From Lactobacillaceae bacterium UBA639 (lineage in GTDB: Bacteria > Bacillota > Bacilli > Lactobacillales > Lactobacillaceae), in assembly GCA_002299975.1 (NCBI GenBank), contig DBOT01000132.1, positions 3,504-16,709 of the forward strand: 13,206 nt of DNA, in the 5' to 3' direction. The notes beneath the pieces are model-generated. The model was not told the origin of the DNA. It was given only the letters and a program-made list of their open reading frames with translations, and made no database searches. The translations under genes and the position numbers were made by a program. Position 1 is the stretch's first letter; every line of letters begins with the position of its first letter. Below, piece by piece: positions 1 through 7,661 of this stretch.

Positions 1-960
1 ACGCTTGAACAATACTGGGCTAAACAGGGCTGCATGTTGATGCAGGCCTATGATACTGAAAAGGGTGCCGGGACCATGAGCCCTTACACCTTCCTGCGGG
101 CAATTGGACCAGAACCATGGAACGCCGCCTATGTTGAACCATCACGGCGGCCAGCGGATGGGCGGTACGGTGAGAACCCTAACCGGTTGTACCAACACCA
201 CCAGTTCCAAGTGATCATGAAGCCATCACCAGACAACATTCAGGACCTCTACCTGGGCAGTCTGCGGGAGCTCGGAATCGAACCCCTGGAACACGATATT
301 CGTTTTGTTGAGGATAACTGGGAGAACCCTTCAATGGGTTGTGCCGGTGTTGGTTGGGAAATCTGGCTTGACGGAATGGAAGTTACCCAATTTACCTACT
401 TCCAGGTCGTTGGTGAATTGCCAATGAACCCCGTGGCCTCAGAAGTTACCTATGGTCTGGAACGGCTGGCTGAATACATCCAGAACGTTGATTCTGTTTA
501 CGACCTTGAATGGGCTGACGGGGTCCTCTACGGTGATATCTTTAAGGAACCGGAATACGAGCACTCCAAGTACGCCTTTGAAGAGAGCAACCAAGAAATG
601 CTTCTCCAGGCCTTCAATGACTATGAGACTGAAGCTAAGCGTCTGATCAAACTCGGTCTGGTTCACCCCGCCTACGACTATGTCCTGAAGTGCAGTCATA
701 CCTTCAACCTGCTTGATGCGCGCGGTGCGGTTTCCGTTACTGAACGGGCTGGTTACCTGCACCGGATCCGGATCATGGCTAAGTCAATTGCTAAGGCCTT
801 TGTTGAAGAACGGCGCAAGCGGGGCTTCCCATTGATTCATGACGAAAAGTTGCGGCAAAAGACCCTTGATGAATACACCAAGAAGGCCGAGAAGGAAAAA
901 CAACGGGCAGCAAAGAAGGCTGCCAAGAAGGCTAAGAAAGCACAGAAGGGGGACAAGTAA
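1..960 (+). CDS. glyQ: Glycyl-tRNA synthetase alpha subunit (5' partial)
   Basis: This is the catalytic alpha subunit of the alpha2-beta2 (bacterial type) glycyl-tRNA synthetase, a cytoplasmic class II enzyme that activates glycine with ATP and charges tRNA-Gly with the beta subunit. The frame is open from base 1 ([11 protein letters not shown] then [13 protein letters not shown]), so the true start lies upstream, probably only about a dozen codons away. The first internal ATG at 34 falls inside the conserved N-terminus and is not the start. Visible family signatures include [20 protein letters not shown], the [11 protein letters not shown] strand, [18 protein letters not shown] and [11 protein letters not shown]. 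There are 319 visible residues. After the usual end of the family near GFPLIHDEK (about visible residue 275) comes an unusual Lys/Ala/Glu-rich tail of roughly 30-40 residues. The stop at 958-960 is one base before glyS, and the tail codons carry the glyS ribosome binding site. Identity is very secure. Confidence 0.97.
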   Translation, partial: TLEQYWAKQGCMLMQAYDTEKGAGTMSPYTFLRAIGPEPWNAAYVEPSRRPADGRYGENPNRLYQHHQFQVIMKPSPDNIQDLYLGSLRELGIEPLEHDIRFVEDNWENPSMGCAGVGWEIWLDGMEVTQFTYFQVVGELPMNPVASEVTYGLERLAEYIQNVDSVYDLEWADGVLYGDIFKEPEYEHSKYAFEESNQEMLLQAFNDYETEAKRLIKLGLVHPAYDYVLKCSHTFNLLDARGAVSVTERAGYLHRIRIMAKSIAKAFVEERRKRGFPLIHDEKLRQKTLDEYTKKAEKEKQRAAKKAAKKAKKAQKGDK

Positions 961-961
961 C

Positions 962-3040
962 ATGGCTAATTCATACTTATTAGAAGTCGGCGTTGAAGAA
1001 ATGCCGGCCCACGTGGTAACACCAAGTATCAAGCAGTTGCATAAACGGGTGGCCGACTACCTGAAGAAGGAGCGGATCGCCTTTGATAGCATTAAGGAAT
1101 ATGCGACGCCACGGCGGATGGCTTTGCTGATCAACGGTTTGGCTGATAAGCAGCCTGACATTGATGAATCTGTTAAGGGCCCGGCCAAAAAGATTGCTCA
1201 GGATGCTGATGGTAACTGGACCAAGGCGGCTATCGGTTTTACCCGTGGTCAGGGGGCCACGGTTGATGACATCGAATTCAAGGATGTTAAGGGTGTTGAA
1301 TACGTCTTCGTCGAGAAGCACATTGCTGGTAAGCCGGTTGCTGAAGTGCTGAAGGGCCTTCCAGATGTTATCACGTCAATGACTTTCCCAACTCTGATGA
1401 AGTGGGGCTACAACAACCTCCAATTCATTCGGCCAATTCGTTGGCTGGTCTCCCTGCTCAATGACCAGGTCGTTCCGTTCAAGATCCTGGACGTTGAAGC
1501 TGGCCGGACAACCCGGGGCCACCGCTTCCTGGGCCACGACATCGAATTGAGTCAGGCTACGGACTACGAGGATGCTCTTCACGATCAATTTGTGATTGCC
1601 GATCAGGCCAAGCGTAAGCAGGTTATCACGGACCAGATCGATGCTATTGTTAAGAAGAACGATTGGGTAATCGACAAGGATGCTGACTTGCTGGAAGAAG
1701 TCAACAACCTGGTGGAATGGCCAACTGCCTTTGCCGGCTCCTTTGATCCAAAGTACCTGGTTCTGCCGGATGAAGTCTTGATCACTTCAATGAAGGATAA
1801 CCAACGCTTCTTCTACCTTCGCGATCACGAGGGTAAGCTCTTGCCACACTTCATTGCGGTCCGTAACGGAAACAGTGAATACCTGGACAACGTGATTAAG
1901 GGGAACGAACGGGTGCTGGTTCCACGGCTGGAAGATGCCAAGTTCTTCTTTGAAGAAGACCAAAAGATCAGCATCGACCAATACGTTGAACGACTTAAGC
2001 GGGTCAGCTTCCACGACAAGATCAGCTCAATGTACGACAAGATGCAACGGGTGGCTGTCATTGCCCGCCTGATTGGTGAACGGCTTGGCTTAACTGATGC
2101 TGAACTGGCGGACCTCGACCGGGCAGCCCACATCTACAAGTTTGACCTGACAACTCAGATGGTCGGTGAATTTGCCGAACTTCAGGGGATCATGGGTGAA
2201 ATCTACGCCAAGATCTTCGGCGAGAAGGATGACGTTGCCGTGGCCATTCGTGAACACTACATGCCAATTTCTGCCGAAGGGGAATTGCCACAGACTAAGA
2301 TTGGGGCCATCCTGGCAATTGCCGATAAGCTCGACAGCATCATGAGCTTCTTTGCCGTGGGCATGATTCCATCCGGCTCCAACGACCCATACGCATTGCG
2401 GCGGCAGGCTTTCGGAATTGTCCGGATCATCAATGACCGGAACTGGCACTTGCCACTGATGGGGATGCAGGCAGCCGTTATTGAAGCCTTCGACAAAGCC
2501 GGCCTGAAGCCAGACTTTGACTTAACTGCTAACCAAGACCAAGTTCGGGCGTTCTTCCTCGACCGGATCAAGCAATTGTTTGCCGGTGAGAAGCTGCGTC
2601 ACGATATTGTCGATGCCGTTACTGATACCCATGGGGTTGACATCGCCAATGTGATTGAAGCCGCACAAGCGATTGACAGTCACAAGGATGATGCTGACTT
2701 CAAGGGTGCTGTTGAGGCTCTGACCCGGGTTCTGCGGATTGCTAAGAAGGGGAAGTTTGGTGCTGAGATGCCAACTGTTAACCCTGACCTGTTTGTCAAC
2801 CCGTCCGAGCAACAACTTTACGATGCCGTCGAAGATGTTAAGAACCAATTCGCTGACCGGACGGTTGCCGAAAACTTCACGGCCCTGCGTAGTCTAGCAC
2901 CAGTGATCAGTACTTACTTTGATGAGAACATGATCATGGATAAGGATGAGGCAATCCGCCAGAACCGGTTAGCTCAGCTGACCATTTTGGCACGCCTGGC
3001 AGCAATTGTCGGTAACCTGAATGAATTGATCGTCAAGTAA
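962..3040 (+). CDS. glyS: Glycyl-tRNA synthetase beta subunit
   Basis: This is the beta subunit of tetrameric glycyl-tRNA synthetase, 692 residues, the usual family size. It binds tRNA-Gly and is required for aminoacylation by GlyQ. The N-terminus MANSYLLEVGVEEMPA is the standard GlyS opening. Further signatures are ATPRRMALL, KGPAKKIA, the SMTFPTLMKWG and IRPIRWLVSL block, and the HD-domain-like segment KFDLTTQMVGEFAELQG at about 393-409, followed by SGSNDPYALRRQAFG. The C-terminal part (about 560-692) is the DALR-like anticodon-binding region. The frame extends upstream to 839, but ATG 962 is the start. It matches the family N-terminus and has AAGGGGGA at 946-953, 8 bases upstream, inside the end of glyQ. 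The one-base gap implies co-transcription and probably translational coupling, fitting subunits made in equal amounts. I see no intrinsic terminator after it. Confidence 0.97.
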   Translation: MANSYLLEVGVEEMPAHVVTPSIKQLHKRVADYLKKERIAFDSIKEYATPRRMALLINGLADKQPDIDESVKGPAKKIAQDADGNWTKAAIGFTRGQGATVDDIEFKDVKGVEYVFVEKHIAGKPVAEVLKGLPDVITSMTFPTLMKWGYNNLQFIRPIRWLVSLLNDQVVPFKILDVEAGRTTRGHRFLGHDIELSQATDYEDALHDQFVIADQAKRKQVITDQIDAIVKKNDWVIDKDADLLEEVNNLVEWPTAFAGSFDPKYLVLPDEVLITSMKDNQRFFYLRDHEGKLLPHFIAVRNGNSEYLDNVIKGNERVLVPRLEDAKFFFEEDQKISIDQYVERLKRVSFHDKISSMYDKMQRVAVIARLIGERLGLTDAELADLDRAAHIYKFDLTTQMVGEFAELQGIMGEIYAKIFGEKDDVAVAIREHYMPISAEGELPQTKIGAILAIADKLDSIMSFFAVGMIPSGSNDPYALRRQAFGIVRIINDRNWHLPLMGMQAAVIEAFDKAGLKPDFDLTANQDQVRAFFLDRIKQLFAGEKLRHDIVDAVTDTHGVDIANVIEAAQAIDSHKDDADFKGAVEALTRVLRIAKKGKFGAEMPTVNPDLFVNPSEQQLYDAVEDVKNQFADRTVAENFTALRSLAPVISTYFDENMIMDKDEAIRQNRLAQLTILARLAAIVGNLNELIVK

Positions 3041-3053
3041 TAAGGGCTTTTGT

Positions 3054-3081
3054 TTGAAATGCTCGCAACTTGTGGTATCAT
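3054..3081 (+). promoter_or_regulatory. Probable promoter of dnaG-rpoD
   Basis: TTGAAA at 3054-3059 lies 16 bases from TATCAT at 3076-3081, which is preceded by TG at 3073-3074, giving an extended -10 element. It sits just after the glyS stop and would start transcription near 3088, leaving a leader of about 97 bases before dnaG. Because no terminator follows glyS, readthrough from glyQS may also feed dnaG-rpoD. The call rests on sequence match only. Confidence 0.6.
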
Positions 3082-3087
3082 ATATAT

Positions 3088-3184
3088 TAGGTGAATTATG
3101 GTTAAATGATTGATTGGAGGGTCGCATTCCGTTGGGTTGCGGCCTTTCGTTACTGTTCGCGAACCTATCAAGTGGGGTGATTCA
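3088..3184 (+). promoter_or_regulatory. Structured dnaG leader with short upstream ORF
   Basis: This is the predicted untranslated leader between the dnaG promoter and start codon. GGTCGCA at 3120-3126 can pair with TGCGGCC at 3138-3144 (7 bp, one G-U), leaving an 11-base loop. A perfect 10-base palindrome, GTTCGCGAAC, follows at 3155-3164. A 24-codon frame (ATG 3106, stop TGA 3178-3180) ends inside the dnaG ribosome binding site GGGGTGA (3174-3180), four bases before the dnaG ATG. An AGGTGA at 3089-3094 could serve it at a long spacing of 11 bases. I do not recognise a known riboswitch, T-box or ribosomal-protein leader. Whether the ORF is translated or the fold is regulatory is unproven. 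Confidence 0.3.
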
Positions 3185-5056
3185 ATGGCCAGAATACCAC
3201 GTGAGATAATCGATCAAGTTCGTAATTCAGTTGATATTAGTGATGTCATCGGACAATACGTCCAACTCAAGCGAGCCGGGAAAAACTTCACCGGCCTGTG
3301 CCCCTTTCATGAGGAGCAAACCCCGTCCTTCTCTGTTAACGCGGAGAAACAGTTCTACCACTGTTTCGGTTGTGGACGGAGCGGGAACGTCTTTCAGTTC
3401 CTGATGGACTACAAGCACATCGGCTTTGTGGAGGCCGTTCAAGAAGTTGCCAAACTGGGCGGAACAAAGCTACCGACCACCTACACAAGCAGCAAATCGG
3501 CACCAGCCAGTAATCCTGCTAACCGTGAACAGGACCAGTTGTTGGACCTGCATGAGAAAGCAGCCCAGCTTTACCACCATATTCTGCTCAACACGCCGGC
3601 TGGGGAACCGGCACGGCGTTATCTGCAAAAGCGGGGGATGTCACGGGAACTAATTGAAAAATTCACTATCGGTTTTGCACCCGTCCAGCGAATCCTGACA
3701 CCGTACTGCAATCAGCAGGGACTTGACTACCAGTTGATGCGCAAATCAGGACTCTTCACCGAGAACCGGGATGGTAAGCTGCAGGATCGGTTTATTGAGC
3801 GAGTAATGTTCCCAATTCGCAATGGTCAAGGACGAATCATTGCCTTCTCGGGCCGTCTATTGAGTACGGAGCGGACGGACCTGCCTAAATACCTCAACAG
3901 TCCGGAAACGCCGATCTTCAACAAACGGCGGACGCTCTTTAACTTGGATCTGGCAAAGAAGGCTGCACGGTCCGATGGTCGTCTCTACCTCTTTGAAGGG
4001 TTCATGGATGTGATTTCAGCGTTTGGCGCCGGGGTAGAAAACGGTATTGCCTCGATGGGGACGTCCTTTACTGAGGAGCAGGTTCAGATTATCAACCGAA
4101 CTACCAAGCAGCTGGATATTTGTTACGACGGTGATTCCGCCGGACAAAACGCCATTGACCGGGCAATCGGTCTGGTAAACGACCATCAGAATGGGCAGCT
4201 GGCGATCCGGGTGGTTCAGTTGCCAGCGGGGGTGGACCCCGATGAGTACGTTCAGCAAAATGGTGCTGATAAGTTTCGCGCCTACGTGCATGACCGTGAG
4301 GAAACCACCACGGATTTCTATCTGCGCTTTTTGCGTAACGGTCGTAACCTGGATAACCAGCAGGAACTGATGTCCTACCTTGATGCGGTTCTTAAGGAAA
4401 TCGCCGTATTGGATGCACCGTTGGAGCAGGATATGTACCTGAGCAAACTGGCGGACGAGTTCAAATTGGATAAGACTGCTCTGCAGGGGCAGCTTCGTCA
4501 ACTGCAAAATAACCGTCGGGTTCAACCCACGGCACCGGCGCAGGTATACCAGGAACAGGCCGCTGCTAACTATGCGCCGCCGGTCGAGCCGGCAAAGGTC
4601 AAAATTAGCCGGACTGAATTAGCTGAGCAGATTCTGCTACGGTACATGCTACATGATCCGAATGTCTGGAGTCATGTGCGGGCGCGTGATAACTTCCATT
4701 TTGTCCATGAAAAATACGAGTCCCTATATATGGTAGCCAGCAGTTACTTCTCAGAGTACGGTGATTATACGACGGCGAGGTTCCTTGATTACCTGGTGGA
4801 CTATCCGGACCTGCGGGCAACGCTCAGTCAGGTTGAACAGCTGACGGTGAACCCAGATGTTGATATGCAGGTGATTGACGACTGTTTGCATATCCTGACC
4901 CAACAGTCCCCACTGCAGGATCAGATTAAGAAGGTCCGGGCCCAGCTTAAGGAGGCCAGTACGCTAAATAACACCGAACTTGCTACTCAATTGACAATCG
5001 ACCTGATAAAGTTATTAAAGAAACAACAACAGTATAAAGCGGAGGAGACTAAATAG
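3185..5056 (+). CDS. dnaG: DNA primase
   Basis: This is the replicative primase, which makes short RNA primers for lagging-strand synthesis at the fork and binds the replicative helicase. It has 623 residues, close to the ~600 of Firmicute DnaG. The CHC2 zinc-binding domain is intact (C39, H42, C60, C63). The RNA polymerase and TOPRIM core follows, with the acidic motif E271-GFM-D275 and the metal-binding D315-G-D317-SAG. A flexible Gln/Ala/Pro-rich linker (about 440-473) precedes the C-terminal helicase-binding domain. The frame is open upstream to a TTG at 3110, but ATG 3185 was chosen: [13 protein letters not shown] is the family N-terminus and GGGGTGA at 3174-3180 is well placed. The stop TAG at 5054-5056 is one base before rpoD, so the two are co-transcribed. 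Confidence 0.97.
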   Translation: MARIPREIIDQVRNSVDISDVIGQYVQLKRAGKNFTGLCPFHEEQTPSFSVNAEKQFYHCFGCGRSGNVFQFLMDYKHIGFVEAVQEVAKLGGTKLPTTYTSSKSAPASNPANREQDQLLDLHEKAAQLYHHILLNTPAGEPARRYLQKRGMSRELIEKFTIGFAPVQRILTPYCNQQGLDYQLMRKSGLFTENRDGKLQDRFIERVMFPIRNGQGRIIAFSGRLLSTERTDLPKYLNSPETPIFNKRRTLFNLDLAKKAARSDGRLYLFEGFMDVISAFGAGVENGIASMGTSFTEEQVQIINRTTKQLDICYDGDSAGQNAIDRAIGLVNDHQNGQLAIRVVQLPAGVDPDEYVQQNGADKFRAYVHDREETTTDFYLRFLRNGRNLDNQQELMSYLDAVLKEIAVLDAPLEQDMYLSKLADEFKLDKTALQGQLRQLQNNRRVQPTAPAQVYQEQAAANYAPPVEPAKVKISRTELAEQILLRYMLHDPNVWSHVRARDNFHFVHEKYESLYMVASSYFSEYGDYTTARFLDYLVDYPDLRATLSQVEQLTVNPDVDMQVIDDCLHILTQQSPLQDQIKKVRAQLKEASTLNNTELATQLTIDLIKLLKKQQQYKAEETK

Positions 5057-5057
5057 T

Positions 5058-6200
5058 ATGGCAAAGAGTAAGAAGAAAGACCTTGTTATCTCAAACAGCG
5101 ACAATTTTGACCAACATGAATATGACACTGCTGTTGGTAAACTGATTCGCCACTACAAGAAGCAAAAGGAGGTCAAGTACGACGACTTGACCGAACAGAT
5201 CGCCAAGCCTTTTGAACTGAACGCCAATGGGATTGACAACCTCCTGCAAAACGTCGAGGACGCTGGTATTAGTGTTGTTGATGGTAATGGTGATCCAGAC
5301 CCACGGGCACTGAAGGCCACGGAAAAGCTGTCCCAGAGTGCGATGAAGGATACTTCAGCACCAACTGGGGTAAAGATCAATGACCCTGTGCGGATGTACC
5401 TGAAAGAAATCGGTCGGGTTAACCTGTTGACTGCTGACGAAGAAGTTCAGCTGGCCTTGCGGATTGAACAGGGGGATGAAGAAGCCAAGCAGGAACTGGC
5501 AGAAGCGAACCTGCGACTGGTTGTTTCAATTGCCAAGCGCTACGTTGGCCGTGGGATGCAGTTCCTCGACCTGATTCAGGAAGGTAACATGGGGCTGATG
5601 AAGGCGGTCGAAAAGTTCGATTACCGGCGGGGCTTTAAGTTCTCCACCTACGCTACCTGGTGGATTCGGCAGGCCATCACGCGGGCGATCGCTGACCAGG
5701 CCCGGACGATTCGGATTCCAGTACACATGGTTGAAACAATCAATAAGTTAATCCGGATTCAACGGCAACTGCTCCAGGACCTTGGTCGGGAGCCGTTGCC
5801 TGAGGAAATCGGGGCAGAAATGGATATGCCAACCGAGAAGGTCCGTAATATCTTAAAGATTGCTCAGGAACCAGTTTCTCTGGAAACCCCAATCGGTGAA
5901 GAGGATGACTCCCACCTTGGTGACTTTATTGAGGACCAAGATGCCACTAGTCCGGCTGACCACGCGGCCTACGAAATGATGAAGAAGCAACTGGAGAACG
6001 TCCTGGATACCCTGACGGACCGGGAAGAAAACGTTCTGCGGTTGCGGTTTGGCCTTGACGATGGTCGGACCCGGACCCTGGAAGAAGTCGGGAAGGTCTT
6101 CGGGGTTACTCGTGAACGGATTCGTCAAATCGAAGCTAAGGCCCTGCGGAAGCTTCGTCACCCATCACGTTCTAAGCAATTGAAGGATTTCTTGGAATAA
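5058..6200 (+). CDS. rpoD: RNA polymerase primary sigma factor (sigma-70/SigA)
   Basis: This is the housekeeping sigma factor, which directs RNA polymerase to -35/-10 promoters. At 380 residues it is the size of Bacillus SigA and lacks the long non-conserved insertion of E. coli RpoD. An acidic region 1.1-like N-terminus (about 1-85) precedes region 1.2 ([12 protein letters not shown], about 109-120). Region 2 spans about 147-225 and includes [17 protein letters not shown] (about 195-211), which melts and reads the -10 box. Region 3 follows (about 230-290), then region 4.2, a helix-turn-helix ([20 protein letters not shown], 341-360) that reads the -35 box. The ribosome binding site GGAGGAG (5041-5047) lies in the last codons of dnaG, 10 bases before the ATG. 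The gene ends the dnaG-rpoD operon at a strong terminator. The same sigma factor presumably reads the extended -10 promoters proposed elsewhere in this window. Confidence 0.97.
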   Translation: MAKSKKKDLVISNSDNFDQHEYDTAVGKLIRHYKKQKEVKYDDLTEQIAKPFELNANGIDNLLQNVEDAGISVVDGNGDPDPRALKATEKLSQSAMKDTSAPTGVKINDPVRMYLKEIGRVNLLTADEEVQLALRIEQGDEEAKQELAEANLRLVVSIAKRYVGRGMQFLDLIQEGNMGLMKAVEKFDYRRGFKFSTYATWWIRQAITRAIADQARTIRIPVHMVETINKLIRIQRQLLQDLGREPLPEEIGAEMDMPTEKVRNILKIAQEPVSLETPIGEEDDSHLGDFIEDQDATSPADHAAYEMMKKQLENVLDTLTDREENVLRLRFGLDDGRTRTLEEVGKVFGVTRERIRQIEAKALRKLRHPSRSKQLKDFLE

Positions 6201-6226
6201 AACGGTTCCTATTAATTAAGTACGGT

Positions 6227-6270
6227 AAAAAGACAGTTTACAATCTTTATGGTTGTAAACTGTCTTTTTT
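6227..6270 (+). terminator. Intrinsic terminator of the dnaG-rpoD operon
   Basis: A perfect inverted repeat AGACAGTTTACAA (6231-6243) and TTGTAAACTGTCT (6253-6265) is extended inward by a G-U and a C-G pair to leave a 5-base loop (6246-6250). It is extended outward by A/T pairs, and a T-run follows at 6265-6270. It lies 26 bases past the rpoD stop. The flanking A-run at 6227-6231 could let it act on the other strand too, but no minus-strand gene ends here. Confidence 0.93.
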
Positions 6271-6325
6271 GAATTAATTTTCTCTATAAAGATTAAAGAA
6301 AAGTTAAATAAAAATTAAAATAGTC

Positions 6326-6354
6326 TTGACCAGGCTAAATTTTAATAATACACT
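6326..6354 (+). promoter_or_regulatory. Probable promoter of the aminotransferase gene
   Basis: TTGACC (6326-6331) is followed after 17 bases by TACACT (6349-6354). Immediately upstream, about 6271-6320 is very A/T-rich with several A-tracts and resembles an UP element. A perfect TATAAT at 6358-6363 is an alternative -10, but it has no good -35 at the right distance and no TGn extension. The sequence between the rpoD terminator and this gene is far more AT-rich than the genes around it. The choice between the two -10 boxes is uncertain. Confidence 0.55.
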
Positions 6355-6389
6355 TAATATAATTTAATGATTAGAGAGGAAATGAAGCT

Positions 6390-7574
6390 ATGCCTGAATT
6401 AGCAAACGATTTGTTAGGGACGATTAACCATAAGCTGGATGCACAAAAGCCATCTGGCATCCGGGCCTTTGACCAGGAAGTTTCTAAGGTACCAGGGATC
6501 ATTAAGTTGACTCTGGGTGAACCAGATATGAATACACCGGAACACGTCAAGCAGGCGGCCATCAAGAGTATCCAAGAGAATGATTCTCACTATGCTCCCC
6601 AAGCTGGGAAGCCGGAACTGCTGGCAGCCATCAGTAAGTACATTAAGGATACCCGTGGTGTTGAATACAATCCTGATAATGAGATTGTCGTCACGGTCGG
6701 GGCTACGGAAGCCTTAGTGGCAGCCCTGTTCTCCCTGCTGAATACCGGTGATAAGGTGATCATCCCAACGCCAGTCTTCTCCCTGTACTTCCCACTGGTT
6801 GCGATGACTGGGGCCACTGCTGTTCAGGTTGATACTTCAGCGGATGGCTTTGTCCTGACTCCAGAACATCTGGAAGAGGTCATTGAACGGGAAGGTAAGG
6901 GTGTTAAGGCGGTTCTGCTTAACTACCCATCTAACCCAACTGGTCGTGAATATCCAAAAGACGTCCTGGAAGGTTTGGCCAAGGTCATTACTAAGCACCA
7001 CCTCTATGCGGTTGCCGATGAAATTTACAGTGACCTGGTTTACGGGGTAAAGCACTACTCACTGGCCACGATGATTCCGGAACGGACACTCTTCATCTCC
7101 GGCCTGTCCAAGTCTCATGCCATGACTGGCTACCGGCTCGGTTACATTGCCGGTCCTGCCCAGATCATGTCCAGTATCCGCAAGATGCACGCTTACTTGG
7201 TAACGACAGTCACGGATAATGTCCAGGCGGCTGCCACCGAGGCGTTAAACAATGGTCGGGAAGACCCAATTGCCTTCCGAAAGACTTATGAACATCGTCG
7301 TGACCTGGTTGCAGATGGTCTCCGGAAGCTGGGCTTTGAGATGTCAACGCCACAGGGGGCCTTCTACATCTTCGCTAAGATTCCTGATCGCTTTGGTAAG
7401 GATGATGTAGCATTTGCCAAGCGCTTGGCTAAGGAGGCTAAGGTTGGGGTTACTCCCGGCAGTGCCTTTGGTGCCGGTGGTGAAGGCTACGTTCGTCTTT
7501 CCTATGCTTCATCTGATGAGGACCTGCAGGAATGCCTGCGGCGGATCGGTGAATTTGTCAAGAAACTGAATTAA
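6390..7574 (+). CDS. Class I/II PLP-dependent aminotransferase (PatA/AraT-like)
   Basis: This is a cytoplasmic fold-type I aminotransferase of 394 residues that moves an amino group between an amino acid and a 2-oxo acid through pyridoxal phosphate. The cofactor lysine is K241 in SGLSKSHAMTGYRLGY. Other active-site elements are N182-PTG, D210 and Y213 in ADEIYSDL, and the carboxylate-binding R369 in YVRLSYA. The pattern GLSKSHAMTG with KHYSLAT resembles Bacillus PatA, which is linked to N-acetyl-diaminopimelate/lysine synthesis. Lactic acid bacteria use close relatives (AraT type) on aromatic amino acids, so I do not fix the substrate or a symbol. The ATG at 6390 has a GAGAGGA ribosome binding site at 6374-6380. 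The gene stands alone between two terminators, so it is monocistronic and independent of rpoD and trmK. Confidence 0.9.
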   Translation: MPELANDLLGTINHKLDAQKPSGIRAFDQEVSKVPGIIKLTLGEPDMNTPEHVKQAAIKSIQENDSHYAPQAGKPELLAAISKYIKDTRGVEYNPDNEIVVTVGATEALVAALFSLLNTGDKVIIPTPVFSLYFPLVAMTGATAVQVDTSADGFVLTPEHLEEVIEREGKGVKAVLLNYPSNPTGREYPKDVLEGLAKVITKHHLYAVADEIYSDLVYGVKHYSLATMIPERTLFISGLSKSHAMTGYRLGYIAGPAQIMSSIRKMHAYLVTTVTDNVQAAATEALNNGREDPIAFRKTYEHRRDLVADGLRKLGFEMSTPQGAFYIFAKIPDRFGKDDVAFAKRLAKEAKVGVTPGSAFGAGGEGYVRLSYASSDEDLQECLRRIGEFVKKLN

Positions 7575-7583
7575 AATTATTTG

Positions 7584-7622
7584 AAAAGTATCCGCGGCTT
7601 TCACGCTGGCGGGTACTTTTTT
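7584..7622 (+). terminator. Intrinsic terminator after the aminotransferase gene
   Basis: AAAAGTATCCGC (7584-7595) pairs with GCGGGTACTTTT (7609-7620) through 12 positions including one G-U. A 13-base loop separates the arms, and the T-run continues to 7622. It begins 9 bases after the aminotransferase stop. The last T of the run is the T of the TG element of the next promoter. Confidence 0.88.
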
Positions 7623-7630
7623 GCTATACT
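7622..7630 (+). promoter_or_regulatory. Extended -10 promoter of trmK-nif3-pepT, abutting a terminator
   Basis: TG (7622-7623), one base, then TATACT (7625-7630) forms an extended -10 element. No good -35 box exists: the expected position falls in the loop and 3' arm of the terminator hairpin, where TTTCAC at 7599-7604 is a weak match at a long spacing. Transcription would start near 7637, leaving a leader of about 25 bases. The call rests on the TGn plus 5/6 match and on the absence of another source of transcription past the terminator. Confidence 0.55.
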
Positions 7631-7647
7631 GGAGTTAAAACAATGAC

Positions 7648-7655
7648 AAAGAGGG
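7648..7655 (+). promoter_or_regulatory. Ribosome binding site that decides the trmK start
   Basis: AAAGAGGG lies directly against the ATG at 7656 with no spacer, but 6 bases before an in-frame GTG at 7662. Normal spacing therefore favours GTG 7662 as the initiator, although ATG is the stronger codon. The two differ by only two residues. Confidence 0.6.
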
Positions 7656-7661
7656 ATGAAC

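Noticed and set aside
839..961. In-frame upstream extension of glyS inside glyQ
   Set aside because: The extra residues are an Arg/Lys-rich out-of-frame reading of the GlyQ tail. The conserved GlyS N-terminus and a ribosome binding site place the start at 962.
3155..3164. GTTCGCGAAC as an SOS (LexA) operator
   Set aside because: The Gram-positive LexA box is CGAAC, four bases, GTTCG. Here the halves are in the opposite order with no spacer.
3110..3184. TTG-initiated N-terminal extension of dnaG
   Set aside because: It has no ribosome binding site, and the residues are unlike any primase N-terminus. ATG 3185 has GGGGTGA at proper distance and the family opening MARIP.
6273..6290. AATTTTC-like sequence as a CodY box upstream of the aminotransferase
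   Set aside because: It has about five mismatches in fifteen in a region that is nearly all A/T, so it is not above chance. Many lactobacilli also lack CodY.
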